Shown here: one piece after another, positions 40,351-49,808 of the stretch
Layout of the letters: every line of letters begins with the position of its first letter
Numbering within the stretch: position 1 is the stretch's first letter
Assembly: GCA_963575745.1 (NCBI GenBank)
Contig: CAUYUJ010014593.1
Span: forward strand, 60,001 to 124,000
Direction of reading: 5' to 3'
From: Prorocentrum cordatum
Taxonomy: Eukaryota > Sar > Dinophyceae > Prorocentrales > Prorocentraceae
Length of the DNA: 64,000 nt
The notes under the pieces: model-generated
What the model saw: only the letters and a program-made list of their open reading frames with translations
Database searches by the model: none
Told to the model about the DNA's origin: nothing
Translations under genes and position numbers: made by a program

Positions 40351-42445
40351 GGTCCCCAGCCTCAGGGATGGGCGCCAGAGGTCCGCCCACAGGCGCGACC
40401 GGCGCTGGCACCGGCGCTCGGTCTCGATGGCCACCGGTACTTCGTCCACCTCGACGTCCGTCGGCACCGGCGCCCACGGCTTCCCCGCGAGGCTGTTCAG
40501 CAGGTCCTTGTCGGCCCGCTGCTCGACCGTCAACCGCTGGAAGGTCCTGGCCCGTAGTGCGCCCAACTCCGTGCCAATGTAGACCTCGCCCGTCCGAAGC
40601 GTGGGCCCCAAGTAGAGCCCAGCGAGGAACTTGTCCTCGATCCCAGCCTTGCGCTTGCCCCCTGGGAGATACAGGACCTTCTCCGAGAAGCAAGCCAGGT
40701 CCATGTTGAAAGGGCGGCCGTGCCGAAACTCCCAAGCCGTGCGGCCGTCAGCGCCCCGCCTGCCCAGGTTGATGGACATGGCTGCGAACTCGACCATCCA
40801 CGGGGTCACTGGGTGCTCGACGCCAATGCTCACGCCGTGGAGGTCGTCCACCTGCGCCCGCGCCGCCCTCGCCTTGGCCTTGACCTCGCGCACCGCGTGC
40901 TCGGCCAGGCCGTTGCCCTGAGAGTCGCCGACCGCGCTCTCCTCGGGCACCGTCTCGATGCCGCACTCCTCCTTGAGCTTGGCCCCGATGCGGGTCTTCA
41001 GGGCGACGAGCGGCGCCTCGCCGTCTGAGCGGAAGACGAAGCGCTTGTGGCCAGCCGATGCCAGCCTCCTGGACCACGACTTTGCCGGCCAGGGATGCTG
41101 CGCCCCCTTAGCTGGGGCCACAGACGCGTGGAACCAACGCTGCTTCGAATCTTTCCCGATCAGCAGCGGCGTGGCGTCCTCTCGTTCACCGAGGTAGCCG
41201 TAGTCGATGCCAACCACCGCGAGCGCCGACTCCTGGCGGCCCTTCGTCTGATGGCCTGCAGACAGGCCTCTGCCGGAGACGCACTCCCGGCACCATGCCC
41301 TGTAGGGCTCGTGCAGCACCTCGTGCGCGGCTCGCTCGGCCGCCGTCGGCGCCGCGGGCTCCCTCGCCGGCCGTGCCGGCGGGCCCTCGGCGACCTCCTC
41401 GTGAGCCGCGCCTGGCTGGCCGGCTTCACCCTCGGGAGGCTCGTGGCCTGCCACCTCGACCGGGCAGACCTCCGGCACGTGCGGGTCGACGTGCATATCC
41501 ATCTCGTAGACCTTGTTCCTGCGGCAGAACTTGACCACGTCTCCGCTGGTCTTGTGGTACGCGTAGCTAATGTCCTGCCCGCCCTCCGAGTCGAAGACGA
41601 GCCGATGGCCAGAGTCGACCATCTCCGCGACGCTCAGCAACGGCTTGCTGATGTCCGCCACCCTGAACTTGGCAGCGCGTGCCTGAGAAGCCCCAGGCAT
41701 CGCCCCCACGAGGATCTTCTCGCCCTCGTCGTTCACGTAGTGGCCAGAGGCGGTCTTGTACGAGATCGCCTGGCCGCCCTCGTGCACCGGGTAGTCCGTG
41801 CACGAGCCACGCGGCAGCACCGATGCCGCCGCACACGAGTCGATGCCCACACGCAAGATGCCGTTGAGCTCGACCTCCTCCGCATCCGAGTTGCCGTGGA
41901 TCATGTTCAGGTCCAGGGCCGCGCCGGTCGCAGAGTCGACCACGTCCGCCTTGTCCGGCCCCGGGTCGTAGATGCTGAGGGAGTGGAGGTTCGCGAACGG
42001 GTAGCTGACCTGCTCGCCCGCGTCGTTCAGGTAAAGTGCTGCGACCTGTCGAGAGCTCGTGCCGGACATCGCCGTCGCCGGACTCAGCCTCGTAGTCGCA
42101 GCCGTCGAGATAGAGCTGGCCGCCGATGGCGCGGTCGTACTCGTCGAGTGGGAGGCGTTGATGCGAGCCAGCGTCTGCTCCATGCTCGCCAACGTCCCCC
42201 TGTGCTTGCTCGGGGATTCGCGCCGGGTGCGGTCGCGACCGCCGCAGCCCCAGCAGAGTGGCCCGAGCTGCTGACCATGTGACTTGCTGCTGGTCTGGCT
42301 CCTGCCGTCGGACTTGGACTTGCCCTTGCTGTCGCCCTTGCTCTTGCCCTTGCCACTGGACTTGCTCTTGCCCTTGCCGTCGCCCTTGAACCTGCCCTTG
42401 CCGTCGCCCTTGGTGAACGCGCTCAGGTCCATGGGCACGGGCAAC
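40350..42445 (-). pseudogene. Copia protease and integrase
   Basis: The frame opens with a Gly/Lys-rich gag tail and LCWGCGGRDRTRRESPSKHR, a remnant-like zinc knuckle. The aspartic protease follows (GIDSCAAASVLPRG, with D-S-C in place of the usual D-S/T-G). Integrase has its HHCC zinc motif (AHEVLHEPYRAWCRECVSG), then the catalytic triad D (VVGIDYGYLG), D (FVFRSDGEAPLVAL) and E (GNGLAEHAVREVKA), and the GKPW-type C-terminus. It processes Gag-Pol and inserts the cDNA. The frame continues to about 40400, where a frameshift leads to the spacer. The protease D-S-C motif may be a natural variant or a defect. Confidence 0.9.
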
Positions 42446-43225
42446 CGGGGCGATGGCGCTCTGGGCACAGCGGATGTCGGTGACCTCACGTCGGAAGTCC
42501 TGCCACTCCACCAGCCTGGTCGCATTGAGCAAGAGGTGCTGGCGTAGAGGGCCTTCCTCGAGCTGCCGAAGGACGACGCCGATCCTCATAGAGGCTGCGA
42601 TGGCCTCGCCGCTCCTCTGCTCGTGCCTGAGAAGCTCTCGCTCGAACAGCGCCAGCCGGTCCTCGACATCGCCAGTGAACGAGAAGGTCAGGAGATTCAG
42701 CAGCTGCCCCGCGATGCGGGACCTCGCATTCGGTTCGTAGTATTCAACCAGCTTGCGCCAAGCCTGGAAGCCCTCATTCTCGACAGCATTCACGATCGTC
42801 GTCAGGGGATGCTGCCGGCAGAGGAGGAGCAAGATGTAATACAGCTGCTGCGAGGCCTGCCTCATGTTCTCCTCGAGGAAGTCATCGTTCTGAACTGAGG
42901 CCTCGTCAGCGCTCTCTGCCAGTCACATCCCTGCCAGCAAGTCGGCGTTCACGACGCCACAGTACGCCTTGAAGATCACCTTCCAATCGTTCCACTTGTG
43001 CTCCTCGCCCGTGAACCCGTCTGGCTTGCCCAGCGTACGAGTGTCCACGAGCGACTCGGCTCGAGGCTGTAGCACAGGCCCGTCCACCCGTGGTCTAGCC
43101 TCGGCCACACGGCCGAGCCGCTGCACCTCGGCCGTGAGATCGTTCTCCCTCTGCTGGCGGTTCTGCAGCTCCTGGGCCAGCGCTATCATCTGCTGCTCTA
43201 GAGCCTGCACGCGCTCCTCCGCCAT
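42446..43225 (-). pseudogene. Copia Gag
   Basis: Starts MAEERVQALEQQMIALAQEL (coiled coil), then GFTGEEHKWNDWKVIFKAYC, whose W-x-x-W-K-x-x-F pattern is typical of Copia Gag. A single TGA at 42923-42925 follows AGM. The same frame then continues LAESADEASVQNDDFLEENM, LYYILLLLCRQHPLTTIVNA, EGFQAWRKLVEYYEPNARSR and LLNLLTFSFTGDVEDRLALF. It ends in a frameshift near 42440-42455 into the Lys/Gly-rich tail. Gag forms the virus-like particle. Apart from the TGA and the frameshift the sequence is intact. The ATG is one nucleotide past the stop of the upstream ORF. Confidence 0.9.
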
Positions 43226-43226
43226 C

Positions 43227-43577
43227 TCAGCGGCGGTTCGCGCGCAGCTTCGTGAAATCCTTCGGGTGCTGGCCCAGCGCTGCCCAGGTCCTCCTCAGCC
43301 TGAACAGCTTGCGTAGCTGCCTCGCCACTCTCCTCCAGCCTCGATGGACCTCGACGAGTTCCCACTCGTCGCCGCCGCTGGAGCTTGGCCCGGCGGGCCC
43401 TGCTGCGGCTCCCGCACCGGCGGCCGGCCCCAGGCTGCTGGGGCTCTCCGCGCCGCTGGCGGGAGAGGGAGCCGCGGAGCCCGACCCCGTGGACTGGGAG
43501 GGTCGGGACCACGGCTCCGCTACCATGGCGAGATCTTTTCTTCGGATGCTTGCCTCGAGCCATACCAGCAATGGCAT
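43227..43577 (-). CDS. Small ORF upstream of Gag, beginning inside the 5' LTR
   Basis: Frame MPLLVWLEASIRRKDLAMVA starts within the 5' LTR and crosses the primer-binding site. It runs through a Gly/Ala/Pro-rich region to GDEWELVEVHRGWRRVARQL and LRKLFRLRRTW, and stops at TGA one base before the Gag ATG (TGAGATG). A second ATG at the LTR edge would give MVAEPWSRP. The basic amphipathic C-terminus is protein-like. It could be a leader peptide, an additional protein expressed by termination-reinitiation, or an N-terminal Gag extension lost by frameshift. No family is recognised. Confidence 0.45.
   Translation of the reverse strand: MPLLVWLEASIRRKDLAMVAEPWSRPSQSTGSGSAAPSPASGAESPSSLGPAAGAGAAAGPAGPSSSGGDEWELVEVHRGWRRVARQLRKLFRLRRTWAALGQHPKDFTKLRANRR
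43513..43525 (-). other. Primer-binding site (initiator tRNA-Met-like)
   Basis: On the coding strand TGGTAGCGGAGCC begins directly after the 5' LTR end (CGCCA). It resembles the TGGTAGCAGAG / TGGTATCAGAG sequences complementary to the 3' end of initiator tRNA-Met that prime many Copia elements. Confidence 0.75.
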
Positions 43578-43620
43578 GATCTCTCACAAGAAACCTGCTG
43601 GGGGTCTCTGGATTCCTGCA
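43526..43620 (-). repeat. 5' LTR of the copia element
   Basis: Starts TGGCGAGATC and ends GATTCCTGCA on the plus strand. It is 95 bp with 5 differences from the other LTR. Confidence 0.93.
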
Positions 43621-43690
43621 GAAATCGATTTCCCGGTAGGGGGGCTCTCCGTTCCACTTCGATCTCACCCCCCAACCTCCGATACGTACA
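43621..43690 (+). repeat. Dispersed repeat family D, right part after the copia insertion
   Basis: GAAATCGATTTCCCGGTAGG to CCCCCAACCTCCGATAC aligns with 18058-18120. The first five bases are the target-site duplication. A TACA/CATA microsatellite follows directly. Confidence 0.88.
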
Positions 43691-44042
43691 TTCATACACA
43701 CATACGTGCATACATACATACATCCACATTTACATACACAAATACATACATACATATATACACGCATATGTACATACACATTCGTACATTCATACACACA
43801 TACGCACATGCGTACGTACATACACAAACCCATGCACATAATTACATACGTACACACATACATACGTACGCACATGCACAACCACATACGTACGTACACT
43901 CATACGTACATACACACATACGCACACTACACACATGTATACATACGTACATTCATACACACATTCGCACATACGTACATACATACATACAAATTACATG
44001 CATGCATGCATGCATGCATACATACATACATACATACATACA
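43684..44042. repeat. (TACA)n-type microsatellite tail
   Basis: ACATACATAC / ACACATACGTACAT units for about 360 bp, starting exactly at the right end of family D. Confidence 0.95.
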
Positions 44043-44192
44043 TGACACCGCGGGGCTTCCCCCCCAGACTGGCTTCCCATCCCAACTCTTTTTTGAAACG
44101 TTCCAAGGGCCTGGGAGCGCAAGCGCGGCCCGTCACCCTCCGGACCCCATTCTTCTCGAGAGAACCAACAAACAGCAGGAGCATAGAACACT

Positions 44193-44325
44193 TCAGAGGT
44201 CCGCGCAGGTTTCTCGTGTCGGCGCTGGACCTCTTCCCTGGCGCGCGAAGCGCGCCAGGGGCGGCGTTGAAGGCGCCGCCATGGGTGGCCCAGCGCTGGC
44301 CCAAGAATTCCGCGAGGACCTCCTT
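44193..44325. mobile_element. Foldback / MITE-like element, copy 1
   Basis: AGAGGTCCGCGCAGGTTTCT near the left end pairs imperfectly with AATTCCGCGAGGACCTCC near the right end. Inside, CCCTGGCGCGC-GAAG-GCGCGCCAGGG forms a near-perfect central hairpin. The sequence resembles 57414-57577 (shared TCCGCGC-G-TTTCTT, TCGGCGCTGGAC and CCCAGCGC). Confidence 0.65.
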
Positions 44326-44399
44326 CGATCCATGGTGAGGGTGGAGTGGAAGCGGATGCAGGATGAGAGTGAGGAAAAAAGAGGGACAGGGGCAGCATG

Positions 44400-45017
44400 A
44401 ATAAGAAGAGAACGATCATTGGTAATTGACGTCATGTTCTGGTCGTGTTGTGCTCGGGGCATTGCTCATGTGAATTGCACGTTTGGTTGGCGTGGCCGAT
44501 GTTGGCGTGCGATTCCAGGAAACGCTTAAGATGCTAACGCGCGTGATTCCTACACCGTTTGGTACATGATACAGCTGGGGACGTTGAGGGTCGAAATCGG
44601 CACGCGCGTCCCCAAGAATCTCTGCCATCCAATTCGCACTCGTGCCCTCGCGGTCTGAACACCGGGGCGCGATCTCATGGATACGTGATCCTATGGATCC
44701 CAAGTCGCCCTGTGCCCCCGGGGGCGTGGACAGAAAGTCCAAACCGCGAGGCCGTGGACAAGAATACGTTTCCCATCCACGATAACGGGCGGGAATCTAG
44801 ACGAGCGAAACAACCACGGGCCTCGGAAGCAAAATCACGGGGGTAGATCCCAGTGGGGATCTCCTCGGACAGGACGCCTAGCCTTGCTTCCGAAAATGTA
44901 AACAGCCTCTTAGCAGGTGAGCAGGTGGACGAGGAGGACTCCTACAGAGAGCGGAGGAGAAGGCACGCGGCCTCCTCTTTCTCCTCCTGTCCTCCTCCGA
45001 TTCTCACGTGTTTCCCC
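44400..45017. other. No gene recognised
   Basis: Unique-looking sequence without a domain-bearing frame. 44920-45000 is GGAG/CTCC-rich and leads into dispersed repeat family C. Confidence 0.45.
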
Positions 45018-45190
45018 AAGGTTTCCACAGCGGCTGAGGGAACACACTGTCCACTAGCTTGGCAAGACTTCGACCCAACGTTGAACCACATAGGCGTTTC
45101 CAAAAGGTGATTTGCCGCAAGCGTCTTCGAAACGCCTCGGCCGAAATCTGTGGATGGGTGCTTGGTGTGCCAAACTTTGCAACACATATT
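45018..45190 (-). repeat. Dispersed repeat family C, copy 3
   Basis: Best-preserved reading of the family: the minus strand gives LRQITFWKRLCGSTLGRSLA then KLVDSVFPQPLWKPWGNT. Partial copies of its right part (GATTCGCCGCATGCGTCT and AGTTCGCCGTAGGCGTCTTC) follow at 45291-45350 and 45438-45470, with GGATGGGTGCTTGGCGTGC repeated at 45150 and 45338. Confidence 0.65.
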
Positions 45191-45469
45191 GGCTCTTCTA
45201 CAAACACTTCTGGTGGCCTCTGGCCCAACCCGCCGCCGCCCCAAGTAACCGTAAACTCAATAAAACTCGTCTCACAAGGCAGGGGGCGGCGGTGATTCGC
45301 CGCATGCGTCTCCGATCTGCCGCCGCCGTAGCCTACGGATGGGTGCTTGGCGTGCTAGACTTTCTTGAACTTTGTGATGTGGACCAGCCCGCCCATCATG
45401 AAGTCAAGAAACTGGCGCAAGGAGGTAGGGAACCGCAGTAGTTCGCCGTAGGCGTCTTCGACACGTGTG

Positions 45470-46589
45470 CTGACTTTGGAGGGGCCTCCTGACGGAAGGT
45501 CTTATTGCAGCATCAATGGTGCATGCTGGGTGTTGCTCTTGTCCTCCTCCAGCAGATGTATATTAAAGTGAATGGCGAACACATCTGAAGCCCTGCTCGT
45601 CACTCCGGATATCCAGCATGTCATGTACAGGGCCATCAAGGGGAGGTACATTTCTGATCTGAACGACAAAATGGCAGACGGGCGTGCCCCACGAAGACGA
45701 GTGGATGTTACCTGCGTCTCGTGCACCATCCTGCTTAAGTCAGCAGCACATCTGCAGCACAGCTCGCAAGAGCCAGTAGCGCTTCAGCACTCGTAGGCGC
45801 GAGCCTCACTGAATTAGGAACAACCTTCAAGACAGACTACTCGCTGAAAAACACGCAACAACATATGCAATCCGAAGGGGCGGTGTGCGTGCACGCCCTC
45901 TCGAGCAGACAATTCAAACAGGCTGCTCAGACACTATGACACGCAGCGAAAGCACGACACTAACGTGTGACGAGATTCACCGCTCTTGGCCAGGCCCATG
46001 CTGGGCCCAAGAACGGCACATACCGTGTTCGCCCTCCTGGCCTGGCCCCAAGCTCGGCCTGGGGGGACAACAAAGATACCGATACCGCTACTCCCTGAAA
46101 CCCTCCTGGGGTGCGTCCTGGCTCGAATCCCGAGGAGGCTCCAGCCGTGGCGACGAGGGCTCGCCAGGACAAGCCGCGGCCTCTACCCCCTGCCTCCTCT
46201 GAAGTCCTGGCCAGGGGCAGTGGATACGTATAGATCTCTTCGCCCTACGACCAGGGCCCCCAGAATGGCACGGAGTCGGCGGCCAATGCGCCAGTCTCTG
46301 CTGGCCAAGCTCCGAGTGCCTGCGCTCAGGGTCGGACCTCGAGCGGACCAGCGCAGAGAAAGGATGGTTGAGGAGGGAAGGCCTCGAACAGAAGCGCTCC
46401 CGATGATGACGTTGCGCTCGCCTTATGGTGACGACGCCCTGTCAAGACGAACGGACAGCACACACACACACCAATACAGGGGGGCTGACCCGCCCTTGCA
46501 CCAATCGCAGCTGACTTCGCTGTGCCGCCCAGTCATGCTCTGGCGAGGCGGCACAGGGCCCTGGAGAAACAAGCGGGCGCCGGCGGCAC
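45470..46589. other. No gene recognised
   Basis: Non-repetitive sequence with short open frames on both strands. None has a recognisable domain or a paired splice site that I would defend. Confidence 0.4.
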
Positions 46590-46761
46590 ATCAAGACACC
46601 GAAATTGCCTCGTCGCCGTCGGTCTGGACGTCCCGCGTCAGCGGAACCCCCGCATGGAGAAGCGGATCGAGCACCTCCTGGCGGAACTTCCGATCCGCCG
46701 CCGTGCCCCCTGGCTCGCTGAGGCGCAGGAGGGTGCTGCCGAGCAGGATTTCTGCAGTCTG
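46590..46761 (-). CDS. Candidate terminal exon, unknown protein
   Basis: On the minus strand CTCTGGCAGACTGCAG precedes a frame reading ILLGSTLLRLSEPGGTAADR, KFRQEVLDPLLHAGVPLTRD, VQTDGDEAISVS and a TGA stop. The sequence is globular and helical and is unlike the repeats around it. Upstream in the minus direction lie only low-complexity CCCAAGACGG and triplet tracts, so earlier exons are beyond recognition. Function unknown. Confidence 0.4.
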
Positions 46762-46869
46762 CCAGAGCCCCTCCCCCCCACCCCTCGACGCCTCCAGCTG
46801 CGTGCATCCCCCCGCCTCTCCCGAGGCTCCCTGGGCGGCCCGGCGCGTCCCTGGCACTTTCCAGCGCGG

Positions 46870-47440
46870 CCAAGATGCCCAAGACAGCTTCAAAGTCGGC
46901 TCTGCCGAGGCATTAAGGCGGCCAAGAAAGCCCAAGATGAATCGAAGACGGCTTCGTATGGCCCTAGGAGAAGACAAGATAGGTTCTGGACGCTCCAAGG
47001 TGCCTCCTAAGACGGCCCAGCGTGACGACAAGATGAGGTCCAAACAGTGCCAGAAAAAAGAAATCATCAAGATTCCATCGGTGTGTGGCAGATTTTCGCA
47101 AGCTAGTCCAAGAAGCCACCAACATGGCAGCAAGATGGCCCCCAAGAAAACCAAAGGATAGCCCAAGAGGACTCTACGTTGGCCCACAATGCCCCCATGA
47201 CAGCCCCAACCTGGCCCAAGAGGGCCCATGGAGGGACCCAAAACGGCATCATAGGGCCCCATCGACGGCCCAAAACAGCGCCACGATCGCCCAACGATGG
47301 CACCAAGACGCCGCTTCCGCGACCCAAGGATCCTCAAAACAAAACAAGCAAAAACCCAAAAGGCCGACGTAGGAGGGCCACAATACGGCACGCTGGGACT
47401 CCCAAGACTGGCCCGATGGAGCCAAGCACACCTGAAGACG
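46870..47440. repeat. Degenerate AAGACGGCCC / CCCAAGA low-complexity sequence
   Basis: Same style as at 6675-7440 and 18300-18880. It includes GGCCCAAGAGG, GCCCCCATGACAGCCCC and AAGACGGCC variants. Confidence 0.55.
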
Positions 47441-47487
47441 GCCGAAATTAAGAAGTGATGACAAAAGGTGCCATACGTGACGGCAGG

Positions 47488-47767
47488 CCTCCTCCTCCTC
47501 CTCGTCCTCCGTCTCCTCCTCCTCCTCCTCCTCCTCTTCCTCCCCCTCCTCCTCCTCCTCTTCCTCCTCCTCCTCCTCCTCCTCCTCATAGTATTGATCC
47601 TCTTCCATCTCCACCTCGGCATCATGATTATTCGTCATACTCCTCCTCCTCCTCCTCCTCCTCCTCCTCCTCCCCCTCCTCATCAGCCTCATCCTCATCC
47701 TCATCCTCATCCTCATCCTCATCCTCATCCGCCTCCTCCTCCTCCTCCCCCTCCCCCTCCTCCACAC

Positions 47768-47817
<50 letters not shown>

Positions 47818-48038
47818 CCGCCGCCACCACAATCAACACCAGCATCAGCATCAGGATCGTCCTCATCCTCATCCACATCAGAATCAGCACCATAATCGTC
47901 AGCATCCTCATCATCAGCATCATCATTAACATCATCATCGTCATCATCGTCATCGTCATTATCATCATCATCATCATCATCATCATCAGCATCAGCATCA
48001 GCATCAGCATCATCACCAACATCGTCATCATAATCATC
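47488..48038. repeat. (CTC)n then (ATC/CAT)n microsatellite, left flank of the DIRS-like element
   Basis: CTCCTC to about 47600 and 47641-47760, then CATCATC with CAGCATCAG variants up to ATC at 48036-48038, where the retroelement begins. Confidence 0.93.
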
Positions 48039-48174
48039 TCAACTCTCTACCATGCCACAATGAGTGTTTTGCTGTGTGTGGGCGAGGGGCCTGGGCGAGC
48101 CTGAGGACCGGGCCCGGGACACGGACGGCCCCCGAACCGTCCACGAAGAAACGAATCAGCACGCTGAGAGAAGG
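48039..48174 (-). repeat. Split direct repeat Y2 (terminal)
   Basis: Begins TCAACTCTCTACCATGCCAC, ends CACGCTGAGAGAAGG, and aligns with 48292-48428 over the whole length with one indel and scattered substitutions. Confidence 0.93.
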
Positions 48175-48231
48175 CCGAAGAAACGAGAGGGAGGGAGGGA
48201 AGAGGCGAGAGAACTGAAGCCAAGATATTAC

Positions 48232-48291
48232 GGAGGAAAGGCCCTCGCGGCATTCCAACGCCAATGAAATGACAAGTGTAACACGACCATC
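48232..48291 (-). repeat. Split direct repeat X2 (internal)
   Basis: GGAGGAAAGGCCCTCGCGGC to AACACGACCATC. 60 bp with 5 mismatches to 54080-54139. Confidence 0.93.
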
Positions 48292-48428
48292 TCAACGCTC
48301 TACCATGCCACAACATGTGTTTTTCTGTGGGTGGGCGAGGGGCCTGGGCGAGCCTGAGGACCGGGCCCGAGACACGGATGGCCCCCGAGCCGTCCACGAA
48401 GAAAACGAATCAGCACGCTGAGAGAAGG
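48292..48428 (-). repeat. Split direct repeat Y1 (internal)
   Basis: Begins TCAACGCTCTACCATGCCAC and lies directly against X2, giving the X2/Y1 junction CGACCATC/TCAACG. Confidence 0.93.
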
Positions 48429-48896
48429 TCCATTCCCGATTGGTGGTGTGGCCCAGGGTGGCAAGACGGAGGGCGGCACGCCTCGCACCCGGGGCCGAAA
48501 AAGAAACAATGCTACGTTGACAATATGCTGAAGCCTAACCAGTCTAATTGACGCTGAACGATTCCAACAAAAATGACAAAATGTTCTGCAATATGGTTCG
48601 GCTCGCCGGGTCCACAACATGCCAGGTCGATCCCTGTAATAATAATGTGACGTTTATGGGAGTAGCTGCGCATGCTGTCCCGGCCCTGGCAGAGACAAGG
48701 GAGCGAGGCCGGGGGATGGTACGGGGCCCAACAGGCCACCCGAGTGCGATCCACAAAAACGACGCCCCTGGATTTTCAAGGTACACGGGGGGCGCGGCCT
48801 GGCCAAGACTCCGAACCCGGGCCGAGAGTCCGGCAGAAAGCTCCAGAAAGACAGCGCGGGCGTTCACAAGATGCGTCACTCCTCTCATGGCACGTT

Positions 48897-49808
48897 TTAG
48901 GCTCTCAAACAGCCTCCTGCGGATCGCGCTGGCGCAGGCGGGAGCGGAGCACCGTCCAGGAAGATGCTCGCCAGCGCCGCGTCGACCGCTTTGCCGAAAT
49001 CCAGCGCGCCAGGGGGCAGCTTGCCCATCTCGGCTAGGATCCTCCCGGGCTCGGCGCACCGCAGGAACGACTGAAGGCTGGCCCAGCCCCCGCGGGCCTG
49101 GATCTCCAGGGCGGTCCGCCTCCTGGCCACGAGGTCGTCGGAGGCCCCGCCGCGCCGCAGCTGGCAAGGAGAGGCCATGCCGATGCCGAGCTCCTCCGCG
49201 GCCGCGCGCATCTTCAGCCCCAGGTCCCCAGGAGGGTAGCTCCATATTCGGCCCCTCAGAGACTGGCGCCGTCTGCGCAGGGCCAGGGGCGAGGGCCCGA
49301 GGAACCTGACGGTGTCCACGGGGGCGGTCATGTCCCACAGGCCCGTCTTGCTCGGCGCCCCCATCTCCACCGGGAACAGGACCAGCGCCGCGCCGCCGCC
49401 GCTGTCGTTGCCCTCCGCGACGGCCTCGACGATTTCCAGCCCGACCAGCGAGTCCGCCTCCCCCGGCCTCATGCACGTGCAAAAGCTGAGCACCATGGCC
49501 ACCGCGTGCTCGGTGAGGTGCCACTGCAGTAGCACGCCGGCGAGCGCGGCCACCACTAGCCAGGGCAGGGGCCGCCTGGAGCGGCGCGGGACACACTTGC
49601 CCCAGCCCGCCAAGGCTCTGGAGCACCGGGGAAGGCTGTCCGCGCCCCACCTGAGGTTGGCCACAGAGAACTTCACTGCGGCCAGCAGCTTCGAGGCGTC
49701 GTCGCCGCTGCGCCCGAGGAAGTACAGGAGGTTGAAATACTCTACGAGGACCGAGTCCAGCTGCCCCGAGTTCTTCCAGCCCAGGCGGTTCTCGGAGGCC
49801 CGCGTCAC
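48897..49808 (-). pseudogene. Tyrosine recombinase of the DIRS-like element
   Basis: A 303-codon frame. The N-terminal helical part includes DSVLVEYFNLLYFLGRSGDD. Box I reads AMVLSFCTCMRPGEADSLVG, with the catalytic Arg of the R-K-H-R-Y set. Box II reads MASPCQLRRGGASDDLVARR, with the second Arg retained but Gln at the position of the usual His/Tyr. GGWASLQSFLRCAEPGRILA is the nucleophile region, in which Cys stands where the active-site Tyr is expected. Such enzymes integrate the circular cDNA by site-specific recombination. A one-codon change (TAC to TGC) would explain the Cys, so this copy is probably inactive. Confidence 0.8.

Larger units (their letters stand above)
37169..43620 (-). mobile_element. 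Ty1/copia LTR retrotransposon, complete but coding-disrupted
   Basis: Two 95-bp direct repeats with TG...CA ends flank 6.26 kb. They are bounded by a 5-bp duplication, with a primer-binding site and a polypurine tract in the expected places. On the minus strand the order is gag, protease, integrase, a spacer domain with methyltransferase-like motifs, reverse transcriptase and RNase H, which is the Copia order (IN before RT). The LTRs differ at 5 of 95 positions, so the insertion is not very recent. One in-frame TGA in gag and at least three frameshifts mean the element is probably not autonomous as sequenced. Confidence 0.95.
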
